A stretch of DNA of 64,000 nucleotides from Nocardia sp. (GTDB lineage: Bacteria; Actinomycetota; Actinomycetes; Mycobacteriales; Mycobacteriaceae): contig NZ_JAODNK010000084.1 in assembly GCF_025465275.1 (NCBI RefSeq), positions 18,631 to 82,630 of the forward strand, given 5' to 3'. The position numbers and the translations under genes are program-made. Positions 25,163 to 33,272 of the stretch are shown here, piece after piece. Position 1 is the stretch's first letter. Each line of letters begins with the position of its first letter. The notes under the pieces are model-generated. The model was not told the origin of the DNA. It did no database searches and worked only from the letters and a program-made list of their open reading frames with translations.

Positions 25163-26953
25163 ATGTCACAGGGAGATTCGACGATCGGAATCACGGCGGA
25201 ACAGGTCTCGCGGATTGCTAGCGAGGGGGCCTGGGATGCGCACGGCGGGGTTCGGCCGGAAGCGGTGCAACTGGCCACGAATCTGGTGGAGGCGCTGCGG
25301 AATCGCAGCGGCCGCGGGCTGCTGCCCGGCGAATTGAGTGACGTAGTAGCCCAGGCGCTGAATTTTGTCGTCCCGACATTTCCGCAGATCCGGACCGAGG
25401 AGGGGTTCGCGCTCTCGGCGCATCTGCTACGGCAGGTGGCGACGGGGCCACGACCGCTGGTTGTGGTGCCTGCCGGGTGGACGCCGGTGGGGTGGCCACT
25501 GTTCGAATACGCCTATCTGTCGTTGGCGATCCGGGGTTATCACGTGCTCGCCTATACCCCGCGCGGAATCGGCTGGACCAAAGCCCCGTACAGCGAGCTG
25601 CCGTGGTTCGGCACCTCCGAGGGCAAGGTGAATGTCGCCGGACCGAAGGACTGGTCGGATGGCTCGCGTGTGCTCGACTTCGCCATTGAAAAGCTCAATC
25701 CCAGCGGAATCGCGTTCCTGGGCGAGTCCTATGGCTCCGGGATCGGGCAATTGGTGGCCGCGAACGATAATCGGGTCGATGTTGTTGTCGCACTCAGTAC
25801 GTGGGGGAACCTCGCATCAAGTCTGTACGAGAACGACACTCGTCATCTCAAGGCCGTTGCCGCGCTGCTCAGCCTGACCGGTGGCGAGCCGGCGGACAAG
25901 TTCGATCCGGAGGAGTTGGACATCCTGGCGAAGTTCGCCGAGGGCCGCGATATGGACGATGTCGTCGAATGGGGCAACCTCCGTGCGCCGGAGAACTACG
26001 CGCAGAGCCCGGACGCCCGTGAGATTCCGACGTTCTACTCCAACACCTGGCACGAGGGCCTGTTCGCGGCCAATCAGGTGCTCACCACCTTCAACCACCT
26101 CCGCGGGCCCAAACGCCTGAACATGTGGATCGGCGATCATGCCGCCCCCGAGGGACCGGGGCTGATCGCACCGTCCCTGGCCGGTCCGAATCTGCCTTTG
26201 CGCGAGGCATATGCGTGGCTGGATCATTATCTGAAGGGTGAGGAAAACGGTGTCCGCGAGTGGCCGCAGGTGAGCAATCAGGTGATGTTCACGTACGTCA
26301 CGAAGTCCGCCTCCGGCAATGGGCAGAACGTCATTGTCGAACACGCGCGGCGGGAGGAATCGGCAACATGGTCCGAAGTCACCACCAGCACTGAAGTGCT
26401 GACCCTTACCGATGCGGATGGCAGCGGTGACGGCGGGCTCGGCGCGGAATCGGTATCCGGCTGGGAGCGGGGCTTCACGGTCGGCAAGGAGCCCGAGGTC
26501 GTCGCCATGGATGCGATCATGACGACCGGACAGGAGGAGTGGGGCGGCAATCCGAAGATCTACCACACCAATGAGATCGACCGTGGTCATGCACTGGTGT
26601 GGTCGACCTCCGAAGGCGGCGTCGGCCGGCGAATCCGCGGGATCCCGCGGTTGCAGTTGACCGTCGCGAGCAGTGAGAGGTCGGCGACCGTGGTCGCCTA
26701 CCTACTCGATGTCGCTCCGGACGGTGACGCGAGAATCATTACGCACGAACCGAATACGCTCACCTTGGACGGTCCGGCCACTGTTGCCTGGGACCTGCAG
26801 GCGGCTGCCTACGACGTACCGGACGGCCATCGGGTGATGCTTGTCGTGGATGGCCTCGATCCGCTCTACTCCACGGCCGCCGTGACCGATTCGACGATCA
26901 CCGTCAGCTCACCCGAGGGCGCACTTTCGCATCTGGAGCTGCCGCTCGGCTGA
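25163..26953 (+). CDS. CocE/NonD-family hydrolase (X-Pro dipeptidyl-peptidase type)
   Basis: A 596-aa enzyme of the S15/CocE group. An N-terminal alpha/beta-hydrolase domain carries the nucleophile Ser189 in GESYGSGIGQ. A helical cap follows, and a C-terminal jelly-roll (PepX_C-like, about 420-590) contains LQLTVASSERSATVVAYLLDVAPDG and HRVMLVVDGLDPLYS. These enzymes act on acyl esters or amides, and the true substrate is unknown. No signal peptide is seen, so it is likely cytoplasmic. ATG 25163 has gaaagg about 12 bases upstream. Single gene with a hairpin after it. Confidence 0.85.
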   Translation: MSQGDSTIGITAEQVSRIASEGAWDAHGGVRPEAVQLATNLVEALRNRSGRGLLPGELSDVVAQALNFVVPTFPQIRTEEGFALSAHLLRQVATGPRPLVVVPAGWTPVGWPLFEYAYLSLAIRGYHVLAYTPRGIGWTKAPYSELPWFGTSEGKVNVAGPKDWSDGSRVLDFAIEKLNPSGIAFLGESYGSGIGQLVAANDNRVDVVVALSTWGNLASSLYENDTRHLKAVAALLSLTGGEPADKFDPEELDILAKFAEGRDMDDVVEWGNLRAPENYAQSPDAREIPTFYSNTWHEGLFAANQVLTTFNHLRGPKRLNMWIGDHAAPEGPGLIAPSLAGPNLPLREAYAWLDHYLKGEENGVREWPQVSNQVMFTYVTKSASGNGQNVIVEHARREESATWSEVTTSTEVLTLTDADGSGDGGLGAESVSGWERGFTVGKEPEVVAMDAIMTTGQEEWGGNPKIYHTNEIDRGHALVWSTSEGGVGRRIRGIPRLQLTVASSERSATVVAYLLDVAPDGDARIITHEPNTLTLDGPATVAWDLQAAAYDVPDGHRVMLVVDGLDPLYSTAAVTDSTITVSSPEGALSHLELPLG

Positions 26954-26970
26954 CCTGATCGTGCCCGGTA

Positions 26971-27009
26971 GAGGCGGTCCCCCGGTGGCAGACGGCGGGG
27001 CCGCCTCGT
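26971..27009 (+). terminator. Hairpin terminator after the CocE-type gene
   Basis: GAGGCGGTCCCC (26971-26982) pairs with GGGGCCGCCTC (26997-27007), with a T-G wobble or bulge, and is followed by gtt. The rest of the 209-base region before the SMP-30 gene shows no other gene. Confidence 0.6.
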
Positions 27010-27162
27010 TCTGCGTCCCGCCTTCGCCGCGTCGATGGTGGCTTGGACCTCGGAGGCGAACTTCGCGAGTCCGAGGGTGGCCGAAGTGAGGGCGTGTCGA
27101 ACGATGAGTTTTCGAGGCGGGGGCCGTCACCATTACTACCGACCGAGAAAGGACGTCGCGAC

Positions 27163-27999
27163 GTGAATGAGCCCGAGATTCTAATGCAGGGAATCGTGTT
27201 CGGCGAGTCTCCGCGCTGGCACGAGGGACAACTCTGGTTCTCCGACTGGGGAGCGAACGAAGTGATCGCGCTCGGCCCGGACGGCGGCCACGAGGTGATC
27301 GTGAAGATTCCGTCGTTTCCGATGTGCATCGACTTTCTGCCCGACGGGCAATTGCTGATCGTGGACTCGGCGCAGCGACAGCTCCTGCGCCGTGACGCCG
27401 ACGGGTCACTCGTTCGACATGCCGACCTGTCCGCGGTGTCGGAGAAGCCGTGGAACGACATTGTGGTCGATGACCGGGGTTATGCCTACATCAACAGCAT
27501 CGGATTCAATTTCCCCGCAGACGAATTCGCGCCGGGGTTCGTTGTTCTGGTCACCGCGGAGGGTGTTGTTCGGCAGGTCGCCGACAACCTCGCCTTCCCG
27601 AACGGAATGGCGATCACGCCAGACGGACGGACGCTGATCGTCGCGGAATCCTATGCGGAGCGGTTGACCGCCTACGACATCGAGCCCGATGGCGGTCTCG
27701 GCGATCGCCGGGTGTGGGCGGCAACTCCTGGCGACCATCCTGACGGCATCTGCATCGACGCCGAGAATGCGGTCTGGTACGCCGATGTGGGCAACCGGCA
27801 TTGTGTCCGTGTCGAGGAAGGTGGTGCGGTGCTGGCCACCGTCGAGCTCGACCGGGGTGCATTCGCGTGCGCGCTCAGCCGGGGCGAGAATCCGTATCTG
27901 TATGTGGTGGGCCAGAATTGGGGCGGTCCCCAGGCATCGGAACGCACGGGGCAGGTAGTTGCGTTCCCCGCACCCGCGCCGGGGGCTGGGAAACCCTGA
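27163..27999 (+). CDS. SMP-30/gluconolactonase-family protein
   Basis: A 278-aa six-bladed beta-propeller of the SMP-30/LRE group, which are metal-dependent lactonases. The metal ligands can be read from GESPRWHEG (Glu15), WNDIVVDDRG (Asn), FPNGMAITPDG (Asn) and HPDGICIDAENAVWYAD (Asp). Substrate lactone unknown. GTG 27163 is chosen because GAGAAAGGA lies 10 bases upstream; the open frame reaches back to 27043 but that extension is arginine-rich, low-complexity sequence. Single gene, with a weak hairpin-like repeat (gggactcc/ggagttccc) downstream at about 28015-28034. Confidence 0.85.
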   Translation: MNEPEILMQGIVFGESPRWHEGQLWFSDWGANEVIALGPDGGHEVIVKIPSFPMCIDFLPDGQLLIVDSAQRQLLRRDADGSLVRHADLSAVSEKPWNDIVVDDRGYAYINSIGFNFPADEFAPGFVVLVTAEGVVRQVADNLAFPNGMAITPDGRTLIVAESYAERLTAYDIEPDGGLGDRRVWAATPGDHPDGICIDAENAVWYADVGNRHCVRVEEGGAVLATVELDRGAFACALSRGENPYLYVVGQNWGGPQASERTGQVVAFPAPAPGAGKP

Positions 28000-28101
28000 T
28001 CGGGGCAATTGTCCGGGACTCCCAGGAGTTCCCGCGCGCGATGCCGGAGAGTGCCATAGCTTAGATGTATATCCGAGGCGGATTCGCGGAAGGAGGGGCA
28101 G

Positions 28102-28422
28102 ATGCGACAGCAACCGGGGGCGATCGGATACCTTCGCCATGACGTGTCTGCCGCGCACCAGCAGTGGGATATCGCCCAAATACAGCATCTCGCAAAACGT
28201 TTGGGCTATGACCTCTGCAAAATGCTGGTGTTCGGACCGGAGACGGACCAGCCGATGGAGCAGCTTCGCGACGCGGTGTCCCAGCTCGAGGCCGATGCGG
28301 TCATCACAGTCGACCTCGAACACTTCGACGGCGATGTGCCCGACGGAATCGTCGACGTGGCCGACGTGATCACCGTCAATCCGGAAAACACGTACACCCG
28401 CTGGGTCGTCCCGCCGACCTGA
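28102..28422 (+). CDS. Unknown protein resembling a serine-recombinase catalytic fold
   Basis: A 106-aa protein with an excellent ribosome-binding site (ggaaggagg) before ATG. The opening GAIGYLRHDVSAAHQQWD, then RLGYDLCKMLVFG, LRDAVSQLEADAVITVDLEHF, follows the strand-helix order of the N-terminal domain of resolvase/invertase recombinases (YxRVS, Q, aLxxxG, xIFxD). The position of the catalytic Ser is Asp here (YLRHD versus YxRVS), and no DNA-binding domain follows. If the likeness is real this is a non-catalytic relative; it could equally be an unrelated actinobacterial small protein. Confidence 0.6.
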   Translation: MRQQPGAIGYLRHDVSAAHQQWDIAQIQHLAKRLGYDLCKMLVFGPETDQPMEQLRDAVSQLEADAVITVDLEHFDGDVPDGIVDVADVITVNPENTYTRWVVPPT

Positions 28423-28424
28423 CG

Positions 28425-28460
28425 GGCCGCATCTCGTACCTCAGGCGCGCAGATGCGGCC
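28425..28460. terminator. Bidirectional terminator
   Basis: GGCCGCATCT (28425-28434) pairs perfectly with AGATGCGGCC (28451-28460) across a 16-base loop, between the convergent genes ending at 28422 and 28487. Confidence 0.65.
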
Positions 28461-28486
28461 GGGCGTTCGACCTGGCCGCCGGGTGT

Positions 28487-29314
28487 TCAGTTGTCCCGCA
28501 ATACTTCTCGCACACGCTTGACGAAGGCTTCCGGGTCCTCCATGAAGCCGCCGTGGCCGCCGGGGAACAGTTCCGGCTCGATACCCAGTGCCGCACCGAG
28601 CTTGCGGGACGTGTGGTCGCAGAACAGATCGGTGGAGGTGTCGCCGATGCCGATAATAAGGTGGGTGGGCGTCGTGCGCAGGCCGTCGAGGTCGGGCTCC
28701 CAGCCTGCGGTGCCCCGGAATTCGTGCTTGTAGAAGAAGGCTTCGGACGCGACGGCCTCGGGATCGCGCGGATTGGCGAACATCTGCTGCAGGACCGGCT
28801 CCGGCATGGACAGTCCGGTGGTGGCGAAGAACTTTCGCACTCCGCCTTCGGCATCACCCGAGCTGTAGGTGGCAATGGTGTCCTCGGATTCGGCGCGCTG
28901 TGCGTCACGATCGTCGAGGAGTTCACGCAGCGGCGGCTCGTGCGCGATCAGGGTGGACATCAGATCGGGACGGAGCAGGGCCAGGGCGAGACCGGTGACG
29001 GCGCCGCCGCTGGAGCCGATCACAATGGCCGGGCCCGCATCGAGATTGGTGATCAGGCGCGCCAGATCGTCGGCGCGCAGCTCGGGGGTCGAGTCCTGGT
29101 TCGGATCGTTCAGGGTGCTCTTGCCATGGCCGCGCGGGTCCGGGGTCAGCACCGTGTAGTCGGAGGCGAGCAATTCTGCGGCAGCGACGAACGGCCCCGA
29201 ATCCATCGGCGCACCGACCAGAGCCAGCAGCGGGCCGCTGCCTCGTACTTCGTAGTAGAGGCGGCCGTCGGGCACGGTCAGGAAGCCGGTGGTCACGGGG
29301 GTGGTCGAGGTCAT
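28487..29314 (-). CDS. Alpha/beta-fold hydrolase
   Basis: A 275-aa alpha/beta hydrolase. PDPRGHGKSTLN, the nucleophile elbow IGSSGGAVTG, and the catalytic histidine in GGHGGFMEDPEAF are clear. ATG 29314 is chosen because GGGAG lies 8 bases upstream. It begins 30 bases downstream of the MmyB-like regulator on the same strand, so the two are probably one operon. Its sequence resembles the hydrolase at 33269-34102 (both have LYYEVRGxGPLL near the start and LIAHEPP or LVAHEPP after the elbow), so they are paralogues. Substrate unknown. Confidence 0.85.
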   Translation of the reverse strand: MTSTTPVTTGFLTVPDGRLYYEVRGSGPLLALVGAPMDSGPFVAAAELLASDYTVLTPDPRGHGKSTLNDPNQDSTPELRADDLARLITNLDAGPAIVIGSSGGAVTGLALALLRPDLMSTLIAHEPPLRELLDDRDAQRAESEDTIATYSSGDAEGGVRKFFATTGLSMPEPVLQQMFANPRDPEAVASEAFFYKHEFRGTAGWEPDLDGLRTTPTHLIIGIGDTSTDLFCDHTSRKLGAALGIEPELFPGGHGGFMEDPEAFVKRVREVLRDN

Positions 29315-29344
29315 GGTTACTCCCAATGGGCAGGCAGGCGACGC

Positions 29345-30274
29345 TTACACCACTTCAGACGGTACGCCCGGCCCGGATTCATCGGTGCCTGCCAACTGTT
29401 CGGAATCGGTCCTGGGCAATTCGCCCGCCTGCTTCGGCTCGCTGCGGCGATCCGGGGGCACGGCAGCCCAGGAACCCAGGATGCGCAGCGCCTCGTGACT
29501 GGGTGAACCCGCGGGTGCGGTGTAGGTGACCAGGGTCTGACCTGGTGACGAAAGAACTTGCAGCACTTGCCAATCGAGTGCCAGATCGCCGACCACCGGA
29601 TGCCGCAGCAATTTGCGGCCACCCGCCATCGTGCGCACGCCGTGTCCGGCCCACCAGCGGCGGAAGTCGAGGTCGTGGACGGACAGCTCCCCCACCAATT
29701 GCATGAGGCGCGGATCGCCGGGTGTGCGGGCGGCCGTCATGCGCAAACGGTCCACGGCTTCCGCCGCGACCTGCTCCCAGTTCTTGAACAGGGTGCGCAT
29801 TCGGGGCTCGAGGAACACCAAGCGGACCAGGGCGCGCTGGTGTGCCGGGATTTCGGCGAAGTCGACGAACAGTGCTGCGGCTGCGGCATTCCACGCGAGG
29901 ATGTCGGTGCGCGGGCCCAGTACCAGTGCGGGAGTGGGCAGGGCGTCGAGGAGATCCCGCATAGCGTTGCTCACCTCCGGCTCGGAACGGCCGCGCCGAG
30001 TGGGCCGCGCCTGCACCAGCATCCGCAGGTACTCGTGTTCCTCGTCCGTCAGCCGCAGTGCTCGCGCTATGCCTGCCAGCAGGTTGTCCGAGGCCGCCGA
30101 GACCCGGCCCTGTTCGAGACGTGTGTAGTGATCCACGCTCACCGCGGCCAGCAGCGCGACTTCCTCGCGCCGCAGTCCTTTGACCCGGCGCGGATTCCCG
30201 ACGGCGGGCAGACCGACATCCTTCGGGGATACGGTCGCGCGTTTGGCCTTCAGGAAGTCGCCGAGCTCACTCAC
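29345..30274 (-). CDS. XRE-family regulator with MmyB-like ligand-binding domain
   Basis: A 309-aa regulator. Residues 1-65 hold the helix-turn-helix: SELGDFLKAKRATVSPKDVGLP, then RVKGLRREEVALLAAVSVDHYTRLEQGR. From about 95 to 255 is the MmyB domain (PAS-like, thought to bind a fatty-acid-like ligand): ALPTPALVLGPRTDILAWNAAAAALFVDF and a C-terminal YTAPAGSPSHEALRILGSW. The usual N-terminus of the family points to GTG 30274 rather than the upstream ATG at 30355. Divergent from the GlcG/HbpS gene and upstream of a hydrolase, either of which may be its target. Confidence 0.88.
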   Translation of the reverse strand: MSELGDFLKAKRATVSPKDVGLPAVGNPRRVKGLRREEVALLAAVSVDHYTRLEQGRVSAASDNLLAGIARALRLTDEEHEYLRMLVQARPTRRGRSEPEVSNAMRDLLDALPTPALVLGPRTDILAWNAAAAALFVDFAEIPAHQRALVRLVFLEPRMRTLFKNWEQVAAEAVDRLRMTAARTPGDPRLMQLVGELSVHDLDFRRWWAGHGVRTMAGGRKLLRHPVVGDLALDWQVLQVLSSPGQTLVTYTAPAGSPSHEALRILGSWAAVPPDRRSEPKQAGELPRTDSEQLAGTDESGPGVPSEVV

Positions 30275-30393
30275 GCTGACCAGTCTCGCATTTTCCGGCC
30301 GCCCGGTTCCTGGGGCTGCCATCCCCCGGAACGCCTGCTCCAGGTACGACACCACCCTGGTTCTCGCCGCTGCGCACCGCGAATCTCAGTGCC

Positions 30394-30795
30394 ATGACGA
30401 CATTGACGCTCGACACCGCAGCCCGCCTCGCCGCCGCCGGGCACAAGGCTGCCGAAACCATCGACACTCCCATGAACATCGCCGTGGTCGACGCGGCCGG
30501 GCATCTGCTGCACTTCTCTCGCATGGACGACGCCCTGCTCGGCTCCATCGACATCGCACTGCGAAAAGCCAAGACCGCCATCCTCTTCCGCATGCCGACC
30601 GCTGTCCTCGGAACGCTGTCGCGCCCGGACGGGCCGATCTACGGCATCGAATTGAGCAATGACGGACTGATCTCCTTCGGCGGCGGGCTGCCGATCACCG
30701 ATGCCGACGGACGGGCGATCGGTGCGGTGGGAGTATCGGGCGGCACCGCCGATCAGGACGTGCAGATCGCACAGGCCTGCCTCGCGGCGCTGTAG
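30394..30795 (+). CDS. GlcG/HbpS-family heme-binding-like protein
   Basis: A 133-aa protein of the GlcG/HbpS (DUF336) family. MNIAVVDAAGHLLHFSRMDDALLGSIDIALRKAKTA and GGLPITDADGRAIGAVGVSGGTADQDVQIAQACLAAL are the family signatures. HbpS of Streptomyces binds heme and signals oxidative stress, and others flank glycolate genes. No signal peptide is present here, so it is probably cytoplasmic. Divergent from the MmyB-like regulator with a 119-base gap, and convergent with the lipase with a 10-base gap. Confidence 0.85.
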   Translation: MTTLTLDTAARLAAAGHKAAETIDTPMNIAVVDAAGHLLHFSRMDDALLGSIDIALRKAKTAILFRMPTAVLGTLSRPDGPIYGIELSNDGLISFGGGLPITDADGRAIGAVGVSGGTADQDVQIAQACLAAL

Positions 30796-30805
30796 CCGAA
30801 AACTG

Positions 30806-31636
30806 CTACTGCTCACCGAAATCGGTGCTGAGACCTGCGGCGACCGAGTCTGCGACGGCGGCCATACCGAAGGCATTGGGGTGGTACGGGGCGCCCCTAC
30901 CTGCCATCGGATTCGGTAGCTCGAAGCCGGTGACCCAGGGCTGCAGGCCGCACGCGGTGTGCTGGGATTCGTCTCCGCCGGTGCGCACCAACGTCGCGCC
31001 CGTCGAGTCGGCGGCGCGTCGGGTGGCTTCGAGTAGCCCGATGTATGTGGAGCGCAAGGCAATTGCCTGGTTCGGGGCGAGGGGCACGGTGGCACAGGTT
31101 TCGGCACGTGCGTCGAGAACCGGCAGGTAGTCGACCAGCATCACGGTCGCGCCGGGGGCTTTGGCTCGGACCGTGTCGACCACCTCGGCCAGTGCGCTTT
31201 CCACTCGGTCCAGGTCGGCGGCTGTGGCCGGGGTGGCCGCGCCGCCACAGGCGCTGGGGCCGAGGGCATTTCGGCAGCTCAGTGTGGTCAGCGCACCGAC
31301 GTATCCGAGGTCGTTCCCGCCTATGGTGATCGTGACCAGGCGAGCGTCCGGGGTGACGGCATCGATCTGCGGTGCGAGGTGACGGCCGGTGACACCGCGG
31401 TCCGCAACCAGGTGTGCGTAGTCGGCCCCGGAGCGCAGGCAATCGATGTCGATTATCGGCTCGAGGGCCGGACCCGCGGCATACGAGCTACCGAGCGCAA
31501 CGTACGTCGTCCCGGCCTCGATCACCGGCGAATTGCCATGTGCCGTACCGGTCGCGATCCCAGCCGTGGTGCAGGCCGCCGCCACCGCGGCGAGCCGCCG
31601 GAGACTTCGCCGGCTCGCGATATCGGCAGTGGGCAT
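30806..31636 (-). CDS. Secreted SGNH/GDSL-type lipase or esterase
   Basis: A 276-aa exported SGNH hydrolase. Residues 1-33 make a Sec signal peptide (ASRRSLRR, then LAAVAAACTTAGIATGTAHG). Block I is YVALGSSYAAGP, with GSS in place of GDS and nucleophile Ser51. Block III is TITIGGNDLGY with the oxyanion Asn. The catalytic His lies in APYHPNAFGMAAVA near the C-terminus. Six cysteines suggest disulfides outside the cell. Similar proteins of mycobacteria and Streptomyces are extracellular lipases. ATG 31636 is chosen because GAGGAG lies 8 bases upstream. Confidence 0.88.
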   Translation of the reverse strand: MPTADIASRRSLRRLAAVAAACTTAGIATGTAHGNSPVIEAGTTYVALGSSYAAGPALEPIIDIDCLRSGADYAHLVADRGVTGRHLAPQIDAVTPDARLVTITIGGNDLGYVGALTTLSCRNALGPSACGGAATPATAADLDRVESALAEVVDTVRAKAPGATVMLVDYLPVLDARAETCATVPLAPNQAIALRSTYIGLLEATRRAADSTGATLVRTGGDESQHTACGLQPWVTGFELPNPMAGRGAPYHPNAFGMAAVADSVAAGLSTDFGEQ

Positions 31637-31757
31637 GACCTGACTCCTCACTCGGCAAACGATCTCTCGTGCCGGGCATAGACGAACGCGCGCTCACACC
31701 TTAGATATCGCACGGGGGTCTGTGGGGAGGTGTTCGGAGCGTCCGCCCTGCACGTCT

Positions 31758-32066
31758 CTAACCCTCTACCGGCGGCGCGACGCCGGCGACAATTTCCTGC
31801 AGCGCCGCGATGTGACCGTTGAAGGCGTCGCGGCCGGTACTCGTCAATTGCGCGCGCACCTTGCGGCGGCCGCCGTCGAGCCGCCGTTCGGTGAGCACGT
31901 ACCCGGCCTCTTCGAGCGTCGTGAGTTGTTTGGACAAGGCCGAATCCGACAGTCCCAGGCGGTCTTTGAGGAAGGCGAACTCGGCCCAGTCGGCGGCTGC
32001 CAGTGTTGCGACGAGGGTGAGCCGGGTGCTCGGATGAATCAGCTCGTCGAAGCGCGCAGCCGTCAT
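31758..32066 (-). CDS. Winged-helix regulator (PadR/MarR-like, HTH_34 type)
   Basis: A 102-aa single-domain winged helix. DELIHPSTRLTLVATLAAADWAEFAFLKDRLGLSDSALSKQLTTLEEAGYVLTERRL is the recognition module, and a C-terminal helix (DAFNGHIAALQEIVAG) dimerises. Such small regulators commonly repress an operon that contains them and a membrane protein. Here it is the second gene, with an ATGA overlap with the membrane protein gene. Two inverted repeats in front of the operon are its likely target. Confidence 0.85.
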   Translation of the reverse strand: MTAARFDELIHPSTRLTLVATLAAADWAEFAFLKDRLGLSDSALSKQLTTLEEAGYVLTERRLDGGRRKVRAQLTSTGRDAFNGHIAALQEIVAGVAPPVEG

Positions 32067-32527
32067 GCTCGTGCCCAGCGGCGCAGGACGCGCAGCATCT
32101 CCGGGCCGCCGAATCCGATGACGGCCGCGACGAATACGCCCGCCCAGATGCCGGGATGATCGGTTCCGTCGGCACCGAGCGCGAACGCCACACCGATGGT
32201 GACCGCCACGAGCCCGAGCAGCATGCCGATCACGACCAGCGGGGTGCGGCGGCCGGCAACGGATGCGCTGACCTGTAGTTGATCTGTGCGCCGCCGTCTG
32301 TCGAGCAGTCGCGATGCGAGGGCCGAATGCCCCATCCCGAAGGCCAGGGTGGCGACCGTGATGAGCCAGGCCGGCCCGACACCCCCGATCACGCCGAGGA
32401 CCAACCACCCTGCTGCCATTGCCCACCAATAACCCCGGGGCAGGCCGACCTCGTCGGCCACTCGGCGCTGAGCGGAGGCGGCCGCATCGAGTGCGGCGCG
32501 GGCCTGGTCGGGTGCGGTGTTGTCCAT
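32063..32527 (-). CDS. Hypothetical four-helix membrane protein
   Basis: A 154-aa protein with a charged N-terminal helix (ARAALDAAASAQRRVADEVGLPRGYWW) and four hydrophobic helices in two pairs. An arginine cluster (LLDRRRRTDQ) sits between the pairs and RVLRRWARA at the end. Function unknown. It is the first gene of a two-gene operon with the winged-helix regulator, and twin palindromes lie directly upstream of its start, so expression is probably autoregulated by that protein. Confidence 0.8.
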   Translation of the reverse strand: MDNTAPDQARAALDAAASAQRRVADEVGLPRGYWWAMAAGWLVLGVIGGVGPAWLITVATLAFGMGHSALASRLLDRRRRTDQLQVSASVAGRRTPLVVIGMLLGLVAVTIGVAFALGADGTDHPGIWAGVFVAAVIGFGGPEMLRVLRRWARA

Positions 32528-32537
32528 GATGACTCCC

Positions 32538-32585
32538 TACTTTCCTACTAGGAAAGTAAGACTCCCACTTTCCTGGTAGGAAAGT
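32538..32585. promoter_or_regulatory. Twin palindromic operators of the regulator/membrane-protein operon
   Basis: Two tandem inverted repeats with arms ACTTTCCTA and TAGGAAAGT. The first (32539-32557, extended by one pair to 32538-32558) is perfect around a central C. The second (32567-32585) has one mismatch. Their centres are 28 bases apart. They lie 11 bases from the first start codon of the operon on the minus strand. Confidence 0.75.
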
Positions 32586-32647
32586 CAACGGCTTCCGCCC
32601 AGGTGGACGCGTTCGAGACCAATTGCCGATTTTTCAAACCTATGTAT

Positions 32648-32680
32648 ATTAGGTTATTACCTAATCTTCTTAGGAAGGAG
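32648..32680 (+). promoter_or_regulatory. Probable TetR operator and Shine-Dalgarno
   Basis: ATTAGGT (32648-32654) and ACCTAAT (32659-32665) are perfect inverted arms separated by tatt. AGGAAGGAG follows at 32672-32680 and is a strong ribosome-binding site, although no standard start codon follows it in the TetR frame. Confidence 0.6.
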
Positions 32681-32684
32681 CGCT

Positions 32685-33272
32685 ACGAGGGCACCCCGTG
32701 CGGGCCTGTCCGCTGATCGCATCACCCGGGCCGCTGCCGAACTCGCCGACGAGGTCGGGTTCGACAATGTGACGCTGTCCGCTGTCGCCAGGAAGTTCGG
32801 CGTAAAGGATCCGAGCCTCTACTCGCATGTGCGCAATCTGCAAGATCTGCGCACGCGTATCGCGCTGCTGGGTGCCGTCGAGATGACCGACAGTATTGCG
32901 GCGGCCGTCGCGGGACGGGCGGGCAAGGATGCGCTCGTCGCATTCGCTGATGCGTACCGCGACTTCGCGGGTCGGTATCCGGGCCGCTACGCGGCCACCC
33001 AGAGCCGGGTCGATCCCACCGCGATCGCCGACGCCCCTGGCCTCCTGCGCAGCGTGGAACTCACGACCGCCATGCTGCGCGCCTACAACCTCGACGATGA
33101 CGACCTCATCGACGCAGGTCGGCTATTGCGCAGCACTTTTCACGGCTTCGCCACGCTCGAGACGAGCGGCGGCTTCGCGCACTCCCGCGAGACCGATACC
33201 TCGTGGGCACACATTCTGGATGCCCTGCACCTGCTCCTGCTGCAGTGGCCGACCCTCGAGGAGAACCGTTGA
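32685..33272 (+). CDS. TetR-family regulator with a non-canonical start
   Basis: About 195 aa. RAGLSADRITRAAAELADEVGFDNVTLSAVARKFGVKDPSLYSHVRNLQDL is a complete TetR helix-turn-helix, followed by a WHG-type ligand domain. The frame contains no ATG, GTG or TTG upstream of the helix-turn-helix. At 32685, 4 bases after the strong AGGAAGGAG, the codon is ACG, in exactly the place an ATG should be, giving (M)RAPRAGLS. The first in-frame GTG (32769) would delete most of the DNA-binding domain. Start-codon mutation, sequencing error or rare ACG initiation are all possible. The stop overlaps the next gene (TTGA), and a palindrome lies upstream. Confidence 0.7.
   Translation, partial: TRAPRAGLSADRITRAAAELADEVGFDNVTLSAVARKFGVKDPSLYSHVRNLQDLRTRIALLGAVEMTDSIAAAVAGRAGKDALVAFADAYRDFAGRYPGRYAATQSRVDPTAIADAPGLLRSVELTTAMLRAYNLDDDDLIDAGRLLRSTFHGFATLETSGGFAHSRETDTSWAHILDALHLLLLQWPTLEENR

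Noticed and set aside
25163..26953. Cocaine esterase proper (CocE)
   Set aside because: The fold is CocE/NonD-like but nothing in the sequence points to cocaine or any specific ester, so only the family is claimed.
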